This document shows positions 1 to 9,305 of a stretch of 64,000 nucleotides of DNA, piece by piece. A program made the translations under genes and the position numbers. The stretch comes from Pseudomonas proteolytica (lineage in GTDB: Bacteria > Pseudomonadota > Gammaproteobacteria > Pseudomonadales > Pseudomonadaceae), in NCBI RefSeq assembly GCF_007858275.1, contig NZ_VFEV01000034.1, positions 1 through 64,000 of the forward strand, in the 5' to 3' direction. Each line of letters begins with the position of its first letter. Position 1 is the first letter of the stretch. The notes below the pieces were generated by a model. It had not been told where the DNA came from. It did not search any database and worked only from the letters and a program-made list of their open reading frames with translations.

Positions 1-99
1 ATCCGATATTGATTTGGGGGGTAAACCGGCAGGACGCCGGTTTAGCCGCGCTGGGCCATGGATGGCCCATCGCGGCGGCCCCCCAAATCAATGTCGGAT
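1..99. repeat. Cloverleaf-like compound inverted repeat
   Basis: Outer arms 1-21 and 79-99 are reverse complements with one mismatch. Inside them lie two further hairpins: 23-30 with 36-43 (AAACCGGC/GCCGGTTT), and 45-59 with 62-76 (one mismatch). Together they could fold as a stem with two side hairpins, in DNA or RNA. No start codon with a ribosome site is seen. Such structures are typical of intergenic repeat families rather than genes; the family name is not known to me. Confidence 0.7.
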
Positions 100-262
100 T
101 ACGGGCACACCGAGCCTAGGCGAGGTGCCGAGTGGTGGGGCAAGAGCGCTTTGGTTACTTTGGACTGGGCCGGCACTCCGGCTCTTCGAAAGTGACCCGC
201 CGTAAGGGCGGAACCTTAAGTGGCCGTGACCGCAGCAACGGATATGTACCCAACCCCAAGAA
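100..262. repeat. Probable dispersed intergenic repeat block
   Basis: This stretch has no convincing gene. The block from about 118 to 250 (with GAGTGGTGGGGCAAGAGCG and AAGTGACCCGCCGTAAG) resembles, from memory, a sequence that recurs many times between genes of fluorescent pseudomonads and is often mis-annotated as short proteins. Short frames through it on either strand have no ribosome site. A genome-wide copy count would settle it. Confidence 0.45.
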
Positions 263-263
263 C

Positions 264-290
264 CATCGCAGGCAAGCCAGCTCCCACACT
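264..290. repeat. Single REP-like half element
   Basis: CATCGCAGGCAAGCCAGCTC followed by CCACA matches the right arm of the REP pair seen at 3030-3121. No left arm is nearby, so it is a solitary REP. Confidence 0.6.
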
Positions 291-358
291 CATCGCATTT
301 CACACACCGATTTTCGATTGTCACACTACAATGCCCCTCCCCCCTCTCCGGAGCCGAC

Positions 359-1222
359 ATGGACATCGAACTGGCACGCACTTTCCTGGAAATCACCCGC
401 TGCGGCAGCCTGGCCGCAGCCGCCGAGAAGTTGCACGTCACCCAGACCGCCATTACCGCACGTGTGCAAAAGCTCGAAAGCCAGCTCGACAGTACGCTGT
501 TTGTGCGCAACCGCGCCGGGGCGCGCTTGACTGCCGATGGCGAGGCGTTCGTGGTGTATGCCAATCAACTGGTGCAGACCTGGGAAGCCGCACGCCGTGA
601 CCTGCCGTTGCCCGAGGGCTATCGCAATGTGTTGCATATCGGCGGCGAAGTCAGCCTGTGCAACCCGTTGATGCTCGGCTGGGCCAAGGCCCTGCGCGAG
701 CACATCCCCAGCCATGCACTGCGCACCGAAGTGCGTGACGGTGAATACCTGTTGCGCCAGCTGGAACTGGGCGTGCTGGATGCCGCGCTGGTGTTCCAGC
801 CGCAGTACTGGCCGGGGTTGCAGGTGGAGCAGGTGCTGGAAGAAAAACTGATCCTGGTGCGCCTGGCCGCCCGTCCCGATCCCTATGTGTATATCGATTG
901 GGGCCCGGGCTTTCGCCAGCAACACGACGCCGCCCTGCCCGACAAGGCCCGCGCCGCGGTGAGTTTCAACTTGGGGCCACTGGCCCTGCAATACATTCTG
1001 GAGAACGGCGGCAGCGGCTATTTCCGCACGCGGGTGGTGCAGAGTTACCTCGAAAGCGGAGTAATGGAGCGTGTACCCAAGGCTCCGGAGTTCAGTTTCC
1101 CGACTTACCTTGTGTACTCGCGCGAGCGCGATTCGGCGATCCTGCAGCAAGCCCTGGTGCTACTGCGCGGGGTGGTGAAGGCCGAAAGCGATTGGTCGCA
1201 ACGCTGGGATCCGGTGCTTTGA
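359..1222 (+). CDS. LysR-family transcriptional regulator
   Basis: This 287-residue protein has LysR architecture. A winged helix-turn-helix occupies about residues 3-60 (FLEITRCGSLAAAAEKLHVT, then TAITARVQKLE), followed by an effector-binding domain from about 90 to the end. The ATG has a good ribosome site (GGAG, 5 nt upstream). It stands alone, upstream of and co-directional with the LacI regulator at 1273, about 50 bp apart. The ligand and target genes are unknown. The C-terminal domain diverges from well-known members, so no specific name is given. Confidence 0.9.
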   Translation: MDIELARTFLEITRCGSLAAAAEKLHVTQTAITARVQKLESQLDSTLFVRNRAGARLTADGEAFVVYANQLVQTWEAARRDLPLPEGYRNVLHIGGEVSLCNPLMLGWAKALREHIPSHALRTEVRDGEYLLRQLELGVLDAALVFQPQYWPGLQVEQVLEEKLILVRLAARPDPYVYIDWGPGFRQQHDAALPDKARAAVSFNLGPLALQYILENGGSGYFRTRVVQSYLESGVMERVPKAPEFSFPTYLVYSRERDSAILQQALVLLRGVVKAESDWSQRWDPVL

Positions 1223-1272
1223 ACCCCTGCCCATGTTAGCCTCCTGATGTTTTCTCCTGGTCTGCCCTGTCG

Positions 1273-2277
1273 ATGAACAAGAAAAAATCCGTCACCATCA
1301 GCGACATCGCCAAGCGGGTCAATATGACCACCATCACGGTGTCGCGGGCGTTGAGTAAACCCGACCTGGTCAAGCCCGCCACCCTGGCACGCATCCTTGA
1401 GGTGGCACGCGAGCTGGACTACGTGCCCAACGCCTTCGCCCGTGGGCTCAAGCGCAGCGAAAGCCTGATCATCGGGGTGATCACCGCATCGGTCGACAAC
1501 CCGTTCTACAGCGAGATGATCAAGGCGATTTCCCGCGAGGCGAAAAAGCACGGCTACACCATCATGCTGGTGGACACCGACGAGCTGGAAGAACTCGAAA
1601 GCAAGGCCGTGGACACCCTGCTGGGTTATCGCGTGGCGGGGATCATCCTGTCGCCGGTCTCCGACGAGCCCGACTACCAGCCCGATTACCTGGAGCGCCT
1701 GGGCAACGGCAAGACGCCGGTGGTGCTGCTCGACCGCACGATCCACGACAGCCCGTTCAGCCGCGTGGTGCTGGACAACTACCACAGCGGGATCGAAGCC
1801 GCGCAATACCTGTTGCGCCACAACCCGGCGCTCAAGCGCCTGCTGGTGCTGACCGGGCCTGAGCATTCGCGCATCACCGTAGAGCGCCTCAAGGGCCTGC
1901 GCGAAGTACTGGCCGAGCATCCCCAGGTGCAGGTCCAAGTGTGCGCCGGCGACTACACCTTGATGCCCTCCTACCTGCACACCCTCGACTACCTGGCCGC
2001 ACACGCTGCGCCGGACGCGATCATGGGGTTCAACCAGTTGATCACCCTCGGCGCCTTGCGCGCCCTGCGCATGCACAACATCCCCCACGACAGCCTGACC
2101 ATCTGTGGCATCGACCGCTTGCCCTTTGCCGATATCTTCGGCGTGCCGATTGCCTGCGTGGCCCACGATGCGTCGCTGGCCGGCAGCAGTGCGGTGCGCC
2201 TGTTGCTCGACCGCCTGCAAGACCCGTACAAGCCACGGGACAAGGTGGTGATTGCCGGTACCCTGGAAAACGGCTAG
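1273..2277 (+). CDS. LacI-family regulator, probably of the adjacent polyol/sugar genes
   Basis: This 334-residue protein has the LacI DNA-binding head at residues 8-60 (TISDIAKRVNMTTITVSRAL, then YVPNAFARGLK). A periplasmic-binding-protein-like sensor domain runs from about 65 to the end (LIIGVITASVDNPFYSEM). It resembles GntR/KdgR-like members. It converges on the minus-strand sugar operon, overlapping the SDR stop by 4 nt. The palindrome at 9306-9325, in front of the ABC binding-protein gene, is the expected kind of LacI operator. By inference it represses that operon until the sugar or its phosphate binds. Confidence 0.9.
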   Translation: MNKKKSVTISDIAKRVNMTTITVSRALSKPDLVKPATLARILEVARELDYVPNAFARGLKRSESLIIGVITASVDNPFYSEMIKAISREAKKHGYTIMLVDTDELEELESKAVDTLLGYRVAGIILSPVSDEPDYQPDYLERLGNGKTPVVLLDRTIHDSPFSRVVLDNYHSGIEAAQYLLRHNPALKRLLVLTGPEHSRITVERLKGLREVLAEHPQVQVQVCAGDYTLMPSYLHTLDYLAAHAAPDAIMGFNQLITLGALRALRMHNIPHDSLTICGIDRLPFADIFGVPIACVAHDASLAGSSAVRLLLDRLQDPYKPRDKVVIAGTLENG

Positions 2278-2999
2278 CGGCTGGTGTAGCCGCCATCGAT
2301 CGGCAGGCTGACCCCGCTGATCATGCTCGCCGCCTCGCTCAACAGGAACAGCACCGGTAACGCCACTTCGTGCGGTTGGGCGAAGCGTCCCAAGGGTATC
2401 GCCGCCAACGCCGGGTCGCGCTTGGCCGGATCGGACCAGGCCTGTTGCGCCATCGGCGTCAGGGTCACGGTGGGGTTGACGCTGTTGACCCGGATCCCGA
2501 AACGCCCCCATTCAGCACATTGCACGCGGGTGATCGCATCCAGGGCGGCCTTGGACGCGCAATAGCCGAGGTGGTCGTCCAGTGCCACCAGTGAAGCCTG
2601 GCTGGAGACGTTGACGATGCTGCCAGCAATACCTGCGGCGATCATCGCCGCCGCCACTCGGCTGGCGACTTGCGCGGCGGCGCGGGCGTTGACGTTCATC
2701 ACCAGGTCAAAGGCTGCGCTGCTGATCGCCGCTGCCGGCTCCAGGCGCGAGATACCGGCGCAATTGACCAGGCCGTGCATCGGCGGCAGGTCCTTGAGGG
2801 CCGCATCCAGGGCCGCGCTGTTGGCAATGTCCAGGCACAGGGTTTCGCAACCCAATTGCGCGAGCGCGTTGGCGTCACGGCCGATGGCAAAAACCTGGGC
2901 GCCGCTGGCGAGCAGTTGCAGGGCGATTTCCCGGCCGATGCCGCTGCTGGCACCGGTGACGAGGATGCGTTGGTGGGTGAAGTCGAAGGTGGTGGTCAT
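2274..2999 (-). CDS. SDR oxidoreductase, DCXR / D-threitol dehydrogenase-like
   Basis: This 241-residue short-chain dehydrogenase has the cofactor loop TGASSGIG at residues 15-22, the NCAG strand, a catalytic serine in NVSSQAS and the YCASK catalytic pair. The C-terminal part (VNPTVTLTPM, then IPLGRF) is strikingly like mammalian dicarbonyl/L-xylulose reductase and bacterial D-threitol dehydrogenases. The start at 2999 is preferred: a longer frame reads back through a REPIN, and GGGA lies upstream of this ATG. It is the last gene of the sugar operon, separated from the kinase by the REPIN at 3030-3121. It probably oxidises a polyol or reduces a ketose; the substrate is unproven. Confidence 0.85.
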   Translation of the reverse strand: MTTTFDFTHQRILVTGASSGIGREIALQLLASGAQVFAIGRDANALAQLGCETLCLDIANSAALDAALKDLPPMHGLVNCAGISRLEPAAAISSAAFDLVMNVNARAAAQVASRVAAAMIAAGIAGSIVNVSSQASLVALDDHLGYCASKAALDAITRVQCAEWGRFGIRVNSVNPTVTLTPMAQQAWSDPAKRDPALAAIPLGRFAQPHEVALPVLFLLSEAASMISGVSLPIDGGYTSR

Positions 3000-3029
3000 C
3001 AATGAATATCCCAAAGCAATAGAGAGCCC

Positions 3030-3121
3030 ATGTGGGAGCTGGCTTGCCGGCGATGGCGGCAGGTCAGCCAGCAGATTTATCGACTGATACACCGCTATCG
3101 CAGGCAAGCCAGCTCCCACAT
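3030..3121. repeat. REPIN (paired REP) inside the sugar operon
   Basis: TGTGGGAGCTGGCTTGCC at the left and GGCAAGCCAGCTCCCACA at the right form perfect inverted arms around a 55-60 bp spacer. It lies between the kinase stop and the SDR start, so it could shape mRNA stability between the two genes. Confidence 0.85.
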
Positions 3122-3137
3122 TTTGGTCCGTGTTCAC

Positions 3138-4676
3138 TTAACTCGTTTGCAGGCTGTGCATCACCGGCTTGAGTGCCGGATACAGCTTCAGGTAGTCGGC
3201 AAAAGCGCGGTCGTATGCCTGCACATTCTCAGCCCCAGGCTCAGCCCGCAGCTCCAACTGCACCCAGCCTTTTTCCATCTGCGCGGTGTCCACCAGCCCC
3301 ACCGTATGCGCCGCCAACAACGCCGCACCCAATGCCGCCTCCACTTCCTGGACGATGGTGTACACCGGGTAGCGGGTCACATCGGCAATGATCTGCATCC
3401 ACAAATCCGAATGGCTCGCCCCGCCCACCACGATCAACCGTGGGTCCAGTGAATGGGCACCACGCATGCCTGCCTCGATGTTGTGCCGCAGGGCAAAACT
3501 CACGCCTTCGAGCACCGCGCGGTACAGGTGGATGCGGCTGTGATACAGGTTCAGGCCGACAAAACTGCCGCTGGCCTGGTCATCCCATACCGGGCTGCGC
3601 TCACCCATCAGGTACGGCAAAAACAACAGCCCCTCACTGCCCGCCGGGATCTTGCGCGCGCTCTGTTCCAGCAGCCACAGGCTGTCCTGGCCGGTGTCTT
3701 TGGCCTGTTGTTCCTCGGCCTGGCAGAACTGCTCGCGAAACCAGCTCACCGAGGCGCCGGCGGTAATCGCGCCGCCGAAGATGTACAGGTCCTGCTGACC
3801 GTTGTAGACATGGGGCATGCTCACCAGGCCATGCCGGGCATCCACCTGTTGGTTGAGGTAGCCCCAGCACATGCTGGTGCCGATCATCGCCACGTGGTTG
3901 CCCGGCCGGGTGACGCCGGCCGCCAGGGTCGCCATGGCCGCGTCGACACCACCGGCCAGCACCGGCATGCCCGCCGCCAGGCCCAGGCGTTGCGCCCATT
4001 CCGGCAGTAGGCCGCCCACCGCTTCGCCCGAATACAGCAAGCGCTCGGGCATCATCGCCAACGGGATATCCAGCGCCGCCAGCATCTCGGCAGACCAGCC
4101 GCGCGCGGCCACATCGTAGATGCCGCCGATGTTGCCGGCGCTGCTGTGATCCACCGCCACCTCACCGGTCAGGCAGTAGTTGATATAGCTGTTGGGCGGC
4201 AGCAGGTAGCGGGTGTTGGCCCAGACCTGGGGTTGGTGCTGCTTGAGCCAGAGCATCTTGGTGAAACCGTAGTAGCTGTCCACCGAGTTGCCGGTAATCG
4301 CGAACAGGCGCTCCAGGTCGACATGTTCGCGCACCCAGGCCACCTGCTCGCCGGCGCGGCGGTCCATCCAGATCAGGCACGGATGCAGCGGCTTGATAGC
4401 GGCATCCACGGCAATTCCCGAGCCGCCGTAAAGGCTGCTGATACACAGCGCCTTGACCGCCTCCTTGTGTACACCGGACTTGGCCATGCAGTGGTTGACG
4501 CAACTTTCGACCGCATCCAGCCAGACCTGCGGCCACTGCTCGGCCCAGCGTACTTTCGGGGTATCCACGCGATAGCCCTGGCTGTGCTGGGCGATGATCC
4601 GACCCTCGCCATCCACCAACAGCGCCTTGGTGCTTTGGGTGCCTATGTCTACGCCAATCACATAATGCATAGTCAT
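3138..4676 (-). CDS. FGGY-family carbohydrate kinase
   Basis: This 512-residue protein has the FGGY kinase N-terminal phosphate loop GVDIGTQSTKALLVD (residues 8-22). Its C-terminal actin-like ATP fold includes VVGGASHSDLWMQI. Length fits xylulose, ribulose or erythritol kinases. Its ATG overlaps the stop of the upstream dehydrogenase (ATGA), indicating translational coupling. It should phosphorylate the ketose or polyol made or imported by the neighbouring proteins in the cytoplasm. Which sugar (tetrulose, xylulose, ribulose) cannot be told from sequence. Confidence 0.88.
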   Translation of the reverse strand: MTMHYVIGVDIGTQSTKALLVDGEGRIIAQHSQGYRVDTPKVRWAEQWPQVWLDAVESCVNHCMAKSGVHKEAVKALCISSLYGGSGIAVDAAIKPLHPCLIWMDRRAGEQVAWVREHVDLERLFAITGNSVDSYYGFTKMLWLKQHQPQVWANTRYLLPPNSYINYCLTGEVAVDHSSAGNIGGIYDVAARGWSAEMLAALDIPLAMMPERLLYSGEAVGGLLPEWAQRLGLAAGMPVLAGGVDAAMATLAAGVTRPGNHVAMIGTSMCWGYLNQQVDARHGLVSMPHVYNGQQDLYIFGGAITAGASVSWFREQFCQAEEQQAKDTGQDSLWLLEQSARKIPAGSEGLLFLPYLMGERSPVWDDQASGSFVGLNLYHSRIHLYRAVLEGVSFALRHNIEAGMRGAHSLDPRLIVVGGASHSDLWMQIIADVTRYPVYTIVQEVEAALGAALLAAHTVGLVDTAQMEKGWVQLELRAEPGAENVQAYDRAFADYLKLYPALKPVMHSLQTS

Positions 4677-5752
4677 TGTCCTGGCTTGAGCAGCACCTTG
4701 ATCGACTTCACCGAGTTGGCCAGGTCGAACGCTTCAGCCCAGTTATCCAGCGGGAAGTCATGGGTGACGATGCCCTTGGACGTCACCAGGCCACGTTCGA
4801 ACAGGTCGATGGCCACCGGGTAGCAATACGGCCCCAGGTGCGCGCCGCGTACGTCCAGCTCCTTGCGGTCACCGATGATCGACCAGTCGGCGCTGGTCTC
4901 GGCACCGAATACGCTGAACTCGACAAAGCGCCCCAGCTTGCGGATCAGCTCCAGGCCCTGGGTCACGCCGGCCGGCACGCCGGTAGTCTCGATGTACACG
5001 TCGCAGCCGTAGTTGTCGGTCAGGCTATTGATGATCTCGCGGGCGTTGTCCCGGGCGGGGTTGATCACGACATCGGCGCCGTATTTTTTCGCCAGCGCCA
5101 GGCGCTCGTCGACCATGTCGATGACCACCAGTTTTTTCGGGGTTTTCAAGGCGGCCACCTGCACCATGCACAGGCCCAGGGTGCCCGCGCCGGCAATCAC
5201 CACCACGTCGTCGAGCTGCAGGTCGCCACGGTTGACCGTATGAATCGCGCAGGCCATCGGCTCGATCAAGGCCGAATCTTCAAGGGACACCGACTCGGGA
5301 ATCTTGTGCACGATGGCCGTCTTGGGGATACGCATGTACTGGGCCATGCCGCCTTCGGCCACTTCGCGCTGGAAGCCGAAGATGTTGTGCACCTCGCACA
5401 TCCAGTACTTGCCGGACTTGCAGAAACGGCACTTGCCACAAGGCACGATCTGCTCGGCGATCACCTTGTCGCCCACCTTGACCTCGAAGTGCTCCTCGGC
5501 GCCCTCGCCCACTTGCTCCACATAGCCAAAAAACTCATGCCCCGGCACCACCGGCGCCTTGACCCAGGGGTTGTCGCCGCCCCAGAACATCGCCGCGCCC
5601 GAGTGGCATTTGCAGTCACTGGCGCAGATGCCGCAGGCGGCAATGCGGATCACCAGTTCATTGGGCCGCGCCTGGGGTTTGCTGATGCGCTCCAGGCGGT
5701 AGTCTTTCGGGCCGTGGCAGACGACGGCTTGCATTTGGGTGTGCTTATCCAT
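4673..5752 (-). CDS. Zinc-dependent alcohol dehydrogenase, erythritol/L-threitol dehydrogenase-like
   Basis: This 359-residue medium-chain dehydrogenase shows a catalytic-zinc region (CGICASDCKCHSG, GHEFFGYV), the four-cysteine structural-zinc loop CGKCRFCKSGKYWMC, and the nucleotide-binding motif GAGTLGLCMV. The start at 5752 is chosen because AAAGG lies upstream; a longer frame adds 15 unlikely residues. It resembles the enzymes annotated as erythritol/L-threitol dehydrogenases in actinobacteria and pseudomonads. With the SDR and FGGY kinase it makes a polyol to ketose to ketose-phosphate route. Threitol/erythritol is the leading guess; xylitol and arabitol remain possible. Confidence 0.85.
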   Translation of the reverse strand: MDKHTQMQAVVCHGPKDYRLERISKPQARPNELVIRIAACGICASDCKCHSGAAMFWGGDNPWVKAPVVPGHEFFGYVEQVGEGAEEHFEVKVGDKVIAEQIVPCGKCRFCKSGKYWMCEVHNIFGFQREVAEGGMAQYMRIPKTAIVHKIPESVSLEDSALIEPMACAIHTVNRGDLQLDDVVVIAGAGTLGLCMVQVAALKTPKKLVVIDMVDERLALAKKYGADVVINPARDNAREIINSLTDNYGCDVYIETTGVPAGVTQGLELIRKLGRFVEFSVFGAETSADWSIIGDRKELDVRGAHLGPYCYPVAIDLFERGLVTSKGIVTHDFPLDNWAEAFDLANSVKSIKVLLKPGQ

Positions 5753-5825
5753 GGTGTACTGACCTTTATTGAAGATGAGAGAGCCCGTCGCGGCCACGGC
5801 GGCCGCGTTGCGGTGATGGTTTTTT

Positions 5826-6818
5826 TTACTTGTGGCGCTGACGGCTGATAAAGATCGCCAGCAAAATAATTGCGCCCTTGATCACGCTCTGCACATAGGG
5901 CGAGACCCCGAGCATGTTCAGGCCGTTGTTCAACACCCCGAGCAGCATGGCGCCAAGCAAGGTGCCGACAATCACCCCGCGCCCACCGGCAATCGAGGCG
6001 CCGCCCAGGACCACAGCAGCAATCGCATCCAGTTCAAAACCGATGCCCGCATTGGGCTGGCCACTCATCAGGCGCGAGGTCAGCACCAGCCCCGCAATCG
6101 CCGCGGTCAGGCCACTGAGGCCGTATACCAGCAACTTGAAACGCGCCGCCCGCACCCCAGACAAACGCACCGCTTCTTCATTGCCGCCAATGGCGTAGAT
6201 ATAGCGACCGATGCGCGTGTGTTGCAGCAGCACATAGGCCACCAGGTAGGTGACCAGCATGATCAGGATCGGTACCTGGATGCCCAGCAGGCTTTCACGG
6301 CCAAAGAACGCGAACCACTCCGGCAGCCCGGAAATCGGATAGCCGTCGGTGTACATCAGGCCAAAGCCACGGGCGATGCCCATGGTCGCCAGGGTGACGA
6401 TGATCGGTGGCATATGCAGGTAGGCCACGAACAGACCGTTGCCGATACCAAACGCCACGCCGATCAGCAATCCGGCGCCAATCGCCAGGCCCGGCGGCAG
6501 GCCCGCGACCATCAGGCCGGCGGTCAGGGTGCCGGACAAGGCCATCACCGGCCCCACTGACAAATCGATGCCACCGGTCAGGATCACGCAGGTCATGCCC
6601 ACCGCGATGATCGCGTTGATCGACACTTGGCGGGCGATATTGGACAGGTTGCTGGCGGTGAGGAAAGTATCACTGGCGACGATCATCACGGCCGTGACCA
6701 CCAATAGCCCGATAAACGGATAAAACGCCGGCGAGCGCACCAGCCGCGCCAGGTTCAGGCGCAGCCTGCCGGTCTCGGCGCGGTTAATGGACGTATTCAC
6801 TTGAGCCCCCTGTTGCAT
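5826..6818 (-). CDS. Sugar ABC transporter permease (RbsC-like)
   Basis: This roughly 325-330-residue polytopic inner-membrane protein of the branched-chain/ribose permease family has about eight to ten hydrophobic segments. It carries the conserved stretches TGGIDLSVGPVMALSG and GGASIAGGRGVIVGT. An ATG at 6818 gives the longest form. A GTG at 6800 has a better ribosome site (GGGGG, 6 nt upstream) and overlaps the ATPase stop by 17 nt, so it may be the true start. It forms the membrane channel of the importer with the double ATPase (6784-8292) and binding protein (8356-9270). Confidence 0.92.
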   Translation of the reverse strand: MQQGAQVNTSINRAETGRLRLNLARLVRSPAFYPFIGLLVVTAVMIVASDTFLTASNLSNIARQVSINAIIAVGMTCVILTGGIDLSVGPVMALSGTLTAGLMVAGLPPGLAIGAGLLIGVAFGIGNGLFVAYLHMPPIIVTLATMGIARGFGLMYTDGYPISGLPEWFAFFGRESLLGIQVPILIMLVTYLVAYVLLQHTRIGRYIYAIGGNEEAVRLSGVRAARFKLLVYGLSGLTAAIAGLVLTSRLMSGQPNAGIGFELDAIAAVVLGGASIAGGRGVIVGTLLGAMLLGVLNNGLNMLGVSPYVQSVIKGAIILLAIFISRQRHK

Positions 6819-8292
6819 GGCGCATAACCTCTTGTGGGTTGACGGCGGACGCTTCCAGTACCTTGACGATCGCGCCTTTGTGGAACACGGCGACGCGGTC
6901 GCACATGCCGATGATTTCCGGCAGCTCCGAAGAAATCATGATGATTGCGTAGCCTTGCTCGGTGAGCTTGCGCATCAGCGCGTAGATCTGTGCCTTGGCG
7001 CCGACGTCGATGCCACGGGTGGGTTCGTCGAACACCAGCACGTCGCAGTGATGGTTGATCCAGCGTGCAATCACTACTTTCTGCTGGTTGCCGCCACTGA
7101 GGTTGAACACCCGGCTTTCGCCGCTCGGCGCCTTGATCGACAGCTGGCGCATCAGCTCATCGACACTGGCGCACTCCTTGGTCTTGTCGATCAGGCCGCA
7201 GGCACCCTGGTATTTGCGCAGGTTGTTGATGGAGATGTTTTCGCGAATGCTGAAATCGGTGATCAGGCCTTCGCTCTTGCGGCTTTCCGGCAGCAGGCCG
7301 ATACCCTGGGCCAAGGCCTGGGCCGGGTCGTCGAGGCTGACTTTTACCCCGCGCAGCCACACATCCTTGGTCACCGACGCCAGCGCGCCCATCATGCCCA
7401 GGGCCAGTTCGGTGCGGCCCGAGCCGACCAGCCCGGCAAACCCGAGTATTTCGCCCTGGTGCAGCTGGAACTGGTTGTGCGGGCCGTTGCGCTTGAGCTG
7501 GATGTCCTTGACCTCCAGCAGCAACGGCCCGCGCGCGGCGGTGGGTTTGGGGGGGAAGCTGCATTCCAGTTTCCGGCCCACCATCATCTCGACCAGGCGG
7601 TCGATATCGCTGTCCGCCACATCCGTCACGCCGGCGTTGCCGCCGTCGCGCAATACGCTGATGCGGTCGCACACCTGGAAAATTTCTTCGAGGTGATGGG
7701 AGATAAAAATCACGGCCACGCCCTGGCGCTTGAGCTCACGCATGATCTCGAACAGCAGCTCGGCCTCGCTTGGCGTAAGGGTCGCGGTGGGTTCGTCGAG
7801 CACCAACAGCCGCGCATCCAGGGCCAGGGCCTTGGCGATCTCGACAAACTGTTGCTCGGCCACGCTCAGGTGCTTGACCGGGCATTGCAGGTCGATGCTC
7901 ACGCCCAGGCGTTGGAACAACGCCTGGGACGCTTGATGCATATCGCGCTTGCGCAGCAGGCCGAAGCGGTTGTTCAGCTCATGGCCGAGGAAAATGTTTT
8001 CCACTGCCGTGAGGTAGGGAATCAGGCTGAACTCCTGGAACACAATGCCGATGCCAGCGGCAATCGCGTCACGATAGGTCGCGAACTGCTGCGCCTGGCC
8101 GTCGATCAGGATGCGCCCTTCATCCTGGTGCTCGACCCCGCCGAGGATTTTCATCAGGGTCGATTTACCCGCGCCATTTTCCCCGAGCAAAGCATGGATT
8201 TCGCCGCGCTCCACTTGCAGGTTGATGGACTTGAGGGCTTGCACCCCCGGGTAGCGTTTACAGATGTTTTCCAGTTGCAAAAGACTGCTCAT
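6784..8292 (-). CDS. Sugar ABC transporter ATP-binding protein (RbsA-like, two ATPase domains)
   Basis: This 502-residue protein has two fused ABC ATPase domains, as in ribose, xylose and arabinose importers. The first half has a canonical Walker A (GENGAGKST) and a degenerate signature (LSVAEQQ). The second has a degenerate Walker A (GLVGSGRTE) but a perfect signature (LSGGNQQ) and Walker B (VLVFDEPTRGIDVGAK). This asymmetry is normal for the family. It energises uptake with the permease encoded immediately downstream, whose start overlaps this gene's end. Confidence 0.95.
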   Translation of the reverse strand: MSSLLQLENICKRYPGVQALKSINLQVERGEIHALLGENGAGKSTLMKILGGVEHQDEGRILIDGQAQQFATYRDAIAAGIGIVFQEFSLIPYLTAVENIFLGHELNNRFGLLRKRDMHQASQALFQRLGVSIDLQCPVKHLSVAEQQFVEIAKALALDARLLVLDEPTATLTPSEAELLFEIMRELKRQGVAVIFISHHLEEIFQVCDRISVLRDGGNAGVTDVADSDIDRLVEMMVGRKLECSFPPKPTAARGPLLLEVKDIQLKRNGPHNQFQLHQGEILGFAGLVGSGRTELALGMMGALASVTKDVWLRGVKVSLDDPAQALAQGIGLLPESRKSEGLITDFSIRENISINNLRKYQGACGLIDKTKECASVDELMRQLSIKAPSGESRVFNLSGGNQQKVVIARWINHHCDVLVFDEPTRGIDVGAKAQIYALMRKLTEQGYAIIMISSELPEIIGMCDRVAVFHKGAIVKVLEASAVNPQEVMRHATGGSSEYVH

Positions 8293-8355
8293 GCCGCCGA
8301 CCTCTCGTTCAGAAGGGTGCCCAGGGCCCCACGCTTGACGTGGGGCGCGGACGGT

Positions 8356-9270
8356 TTACAAGCTGAAGTCCTTGGCCTTGGCCTGATCGATCAGAGTGAT
8401 ATCCACCGGGAGGGTGGCGGGCACTTGCGAGCCCCACTTCTTGGCCAGGGCGATGCCCAGGGCCAGGCGGATCTGGTCGCGCGGGTATTGCGCCGAGGTG
8501 GCGATGAACTTGCTGCCAGGCTTGAGGATGGCCTTGATCGCTTCCGGCGCACCGTCGACGCTGACCAGTTTGACGTCCATGCCGCTGGCCTCGATGGCCG
8601 ACAGTGCGCCAAGGGAGCCGTTGTCATTGACGCTGAAAATGCCCTTGAGGGTGGGTTGGGCCTGGAGCATGTTTTCGGTCACGGTCAGTGCCTGGTCACG
8701 CTCTTGCTTGCCGTTCTGGATGCTGACGATCTTGATCTGCGGATGCTTGGCCACGGCCTCCTTGCAACCGCGCACGCGCTCGAGGATCGGCACCACGGCG
8801 ATGCCGTCGAGGATTGCGATATTGCCGGCGTCACCGATGTTTTTCGCCAGGTATTCACAGGCCTGGAAGCCGGCGTCGAAGTTCTTTGAGCCGACGAAGG
8901 AGTCCAGCGGGCCATCGGCCTGGGCGTCTACCGCGACCACCACGACACCGGCGGCATGGGCCGATTTGACGGCGGACTGTACGCCCACCGAATCCGTGGG
9001 GTTGATCAGCAGGATATCGATGCCCTTTTGCAGCATGTCTTCGACGTCACTGACCTGCTTGGACACATCGTGGCGGGCATCGGTGATGATCAATTGCGCG
9101 CCGATGGTCGCCGCTGCGTCTTGCAGGGCATCTTTCATGGTGACGAAGTACGGGTTGTTGATTTCCTGGAAGGAAGCGCCAATGCGCAGAGGCGCAGGCC
9201 GGGTGTCGGCCAGGGCGACGGTGGAGATGCTTAGAGCCAACAAACACAGGGTTTTGCGAAGCATTTTCAT
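8356..9270 (-). CDS. Sugar ABC transporter periplasmic binding protein (RbsB-like)
   Basis: This 304-residue protein has a signal peptide (residues 1-21, cleavage after ALA) and a type-1 periplasmic-binding fold (RIGASFQEINNPYFVTM, then VDAQADG). The start at 9270 is used because the upstream extension is A/T-rich, non-coding-like DNA holding the operator at 9306-9325. It is the first gene of the minus-strand operon: binding protein, ATPase, permease, dehydrogenase, kinase, SDR. It captures the sugar or polyol in the periplasm; ligand unknown. Confidence 0.92.
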   Translation of the reverse strand: MKMLRKTLCLLALSISTVALADTRPAPLRIGASFQEINNPYFVTMKDALQDAAATIGAQLIITDARHDVSKQVSDVEDMLQKGIDILLINPTDSVGVQSAVKSAHAAGVVVVAVDAQADGPLDSFVGSKNFDAGFQACEYLAKNIGDAGNIAILDGIAVVPILERVRGCKEAVAKHPQIKIVSIQNGKQERDQALTVTENMLQAQPTLKGIFSVNDNGSLGALSAIEASGMDVKLVSVDGAPEAIKAILKPGSKFIATSAQYPRDQIRLALGIALAKKWGSQVPATLPVDITLIDQAKAKDFSL

Positions 9271-9305
9271 GGCGTGGGTCTCTGTTTTGTTTTTATTTTT
9301 AGAGC

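Noticed and set aside
14..564. Overlapping short frames on both strands in the first 600 bases
   Set aside because: They run through hairpins and repeat-like DNA or antisense to the LysR gene and have no ribosome sites.
6817..8889. Very long open frame on the plus strand across the ABC genes (690 codons), and similar long frames opposite other genes
   Set aside because: Antisense frames in GC-rich codon-biased genes; no family motifs, and the minus-strand genes are certain.
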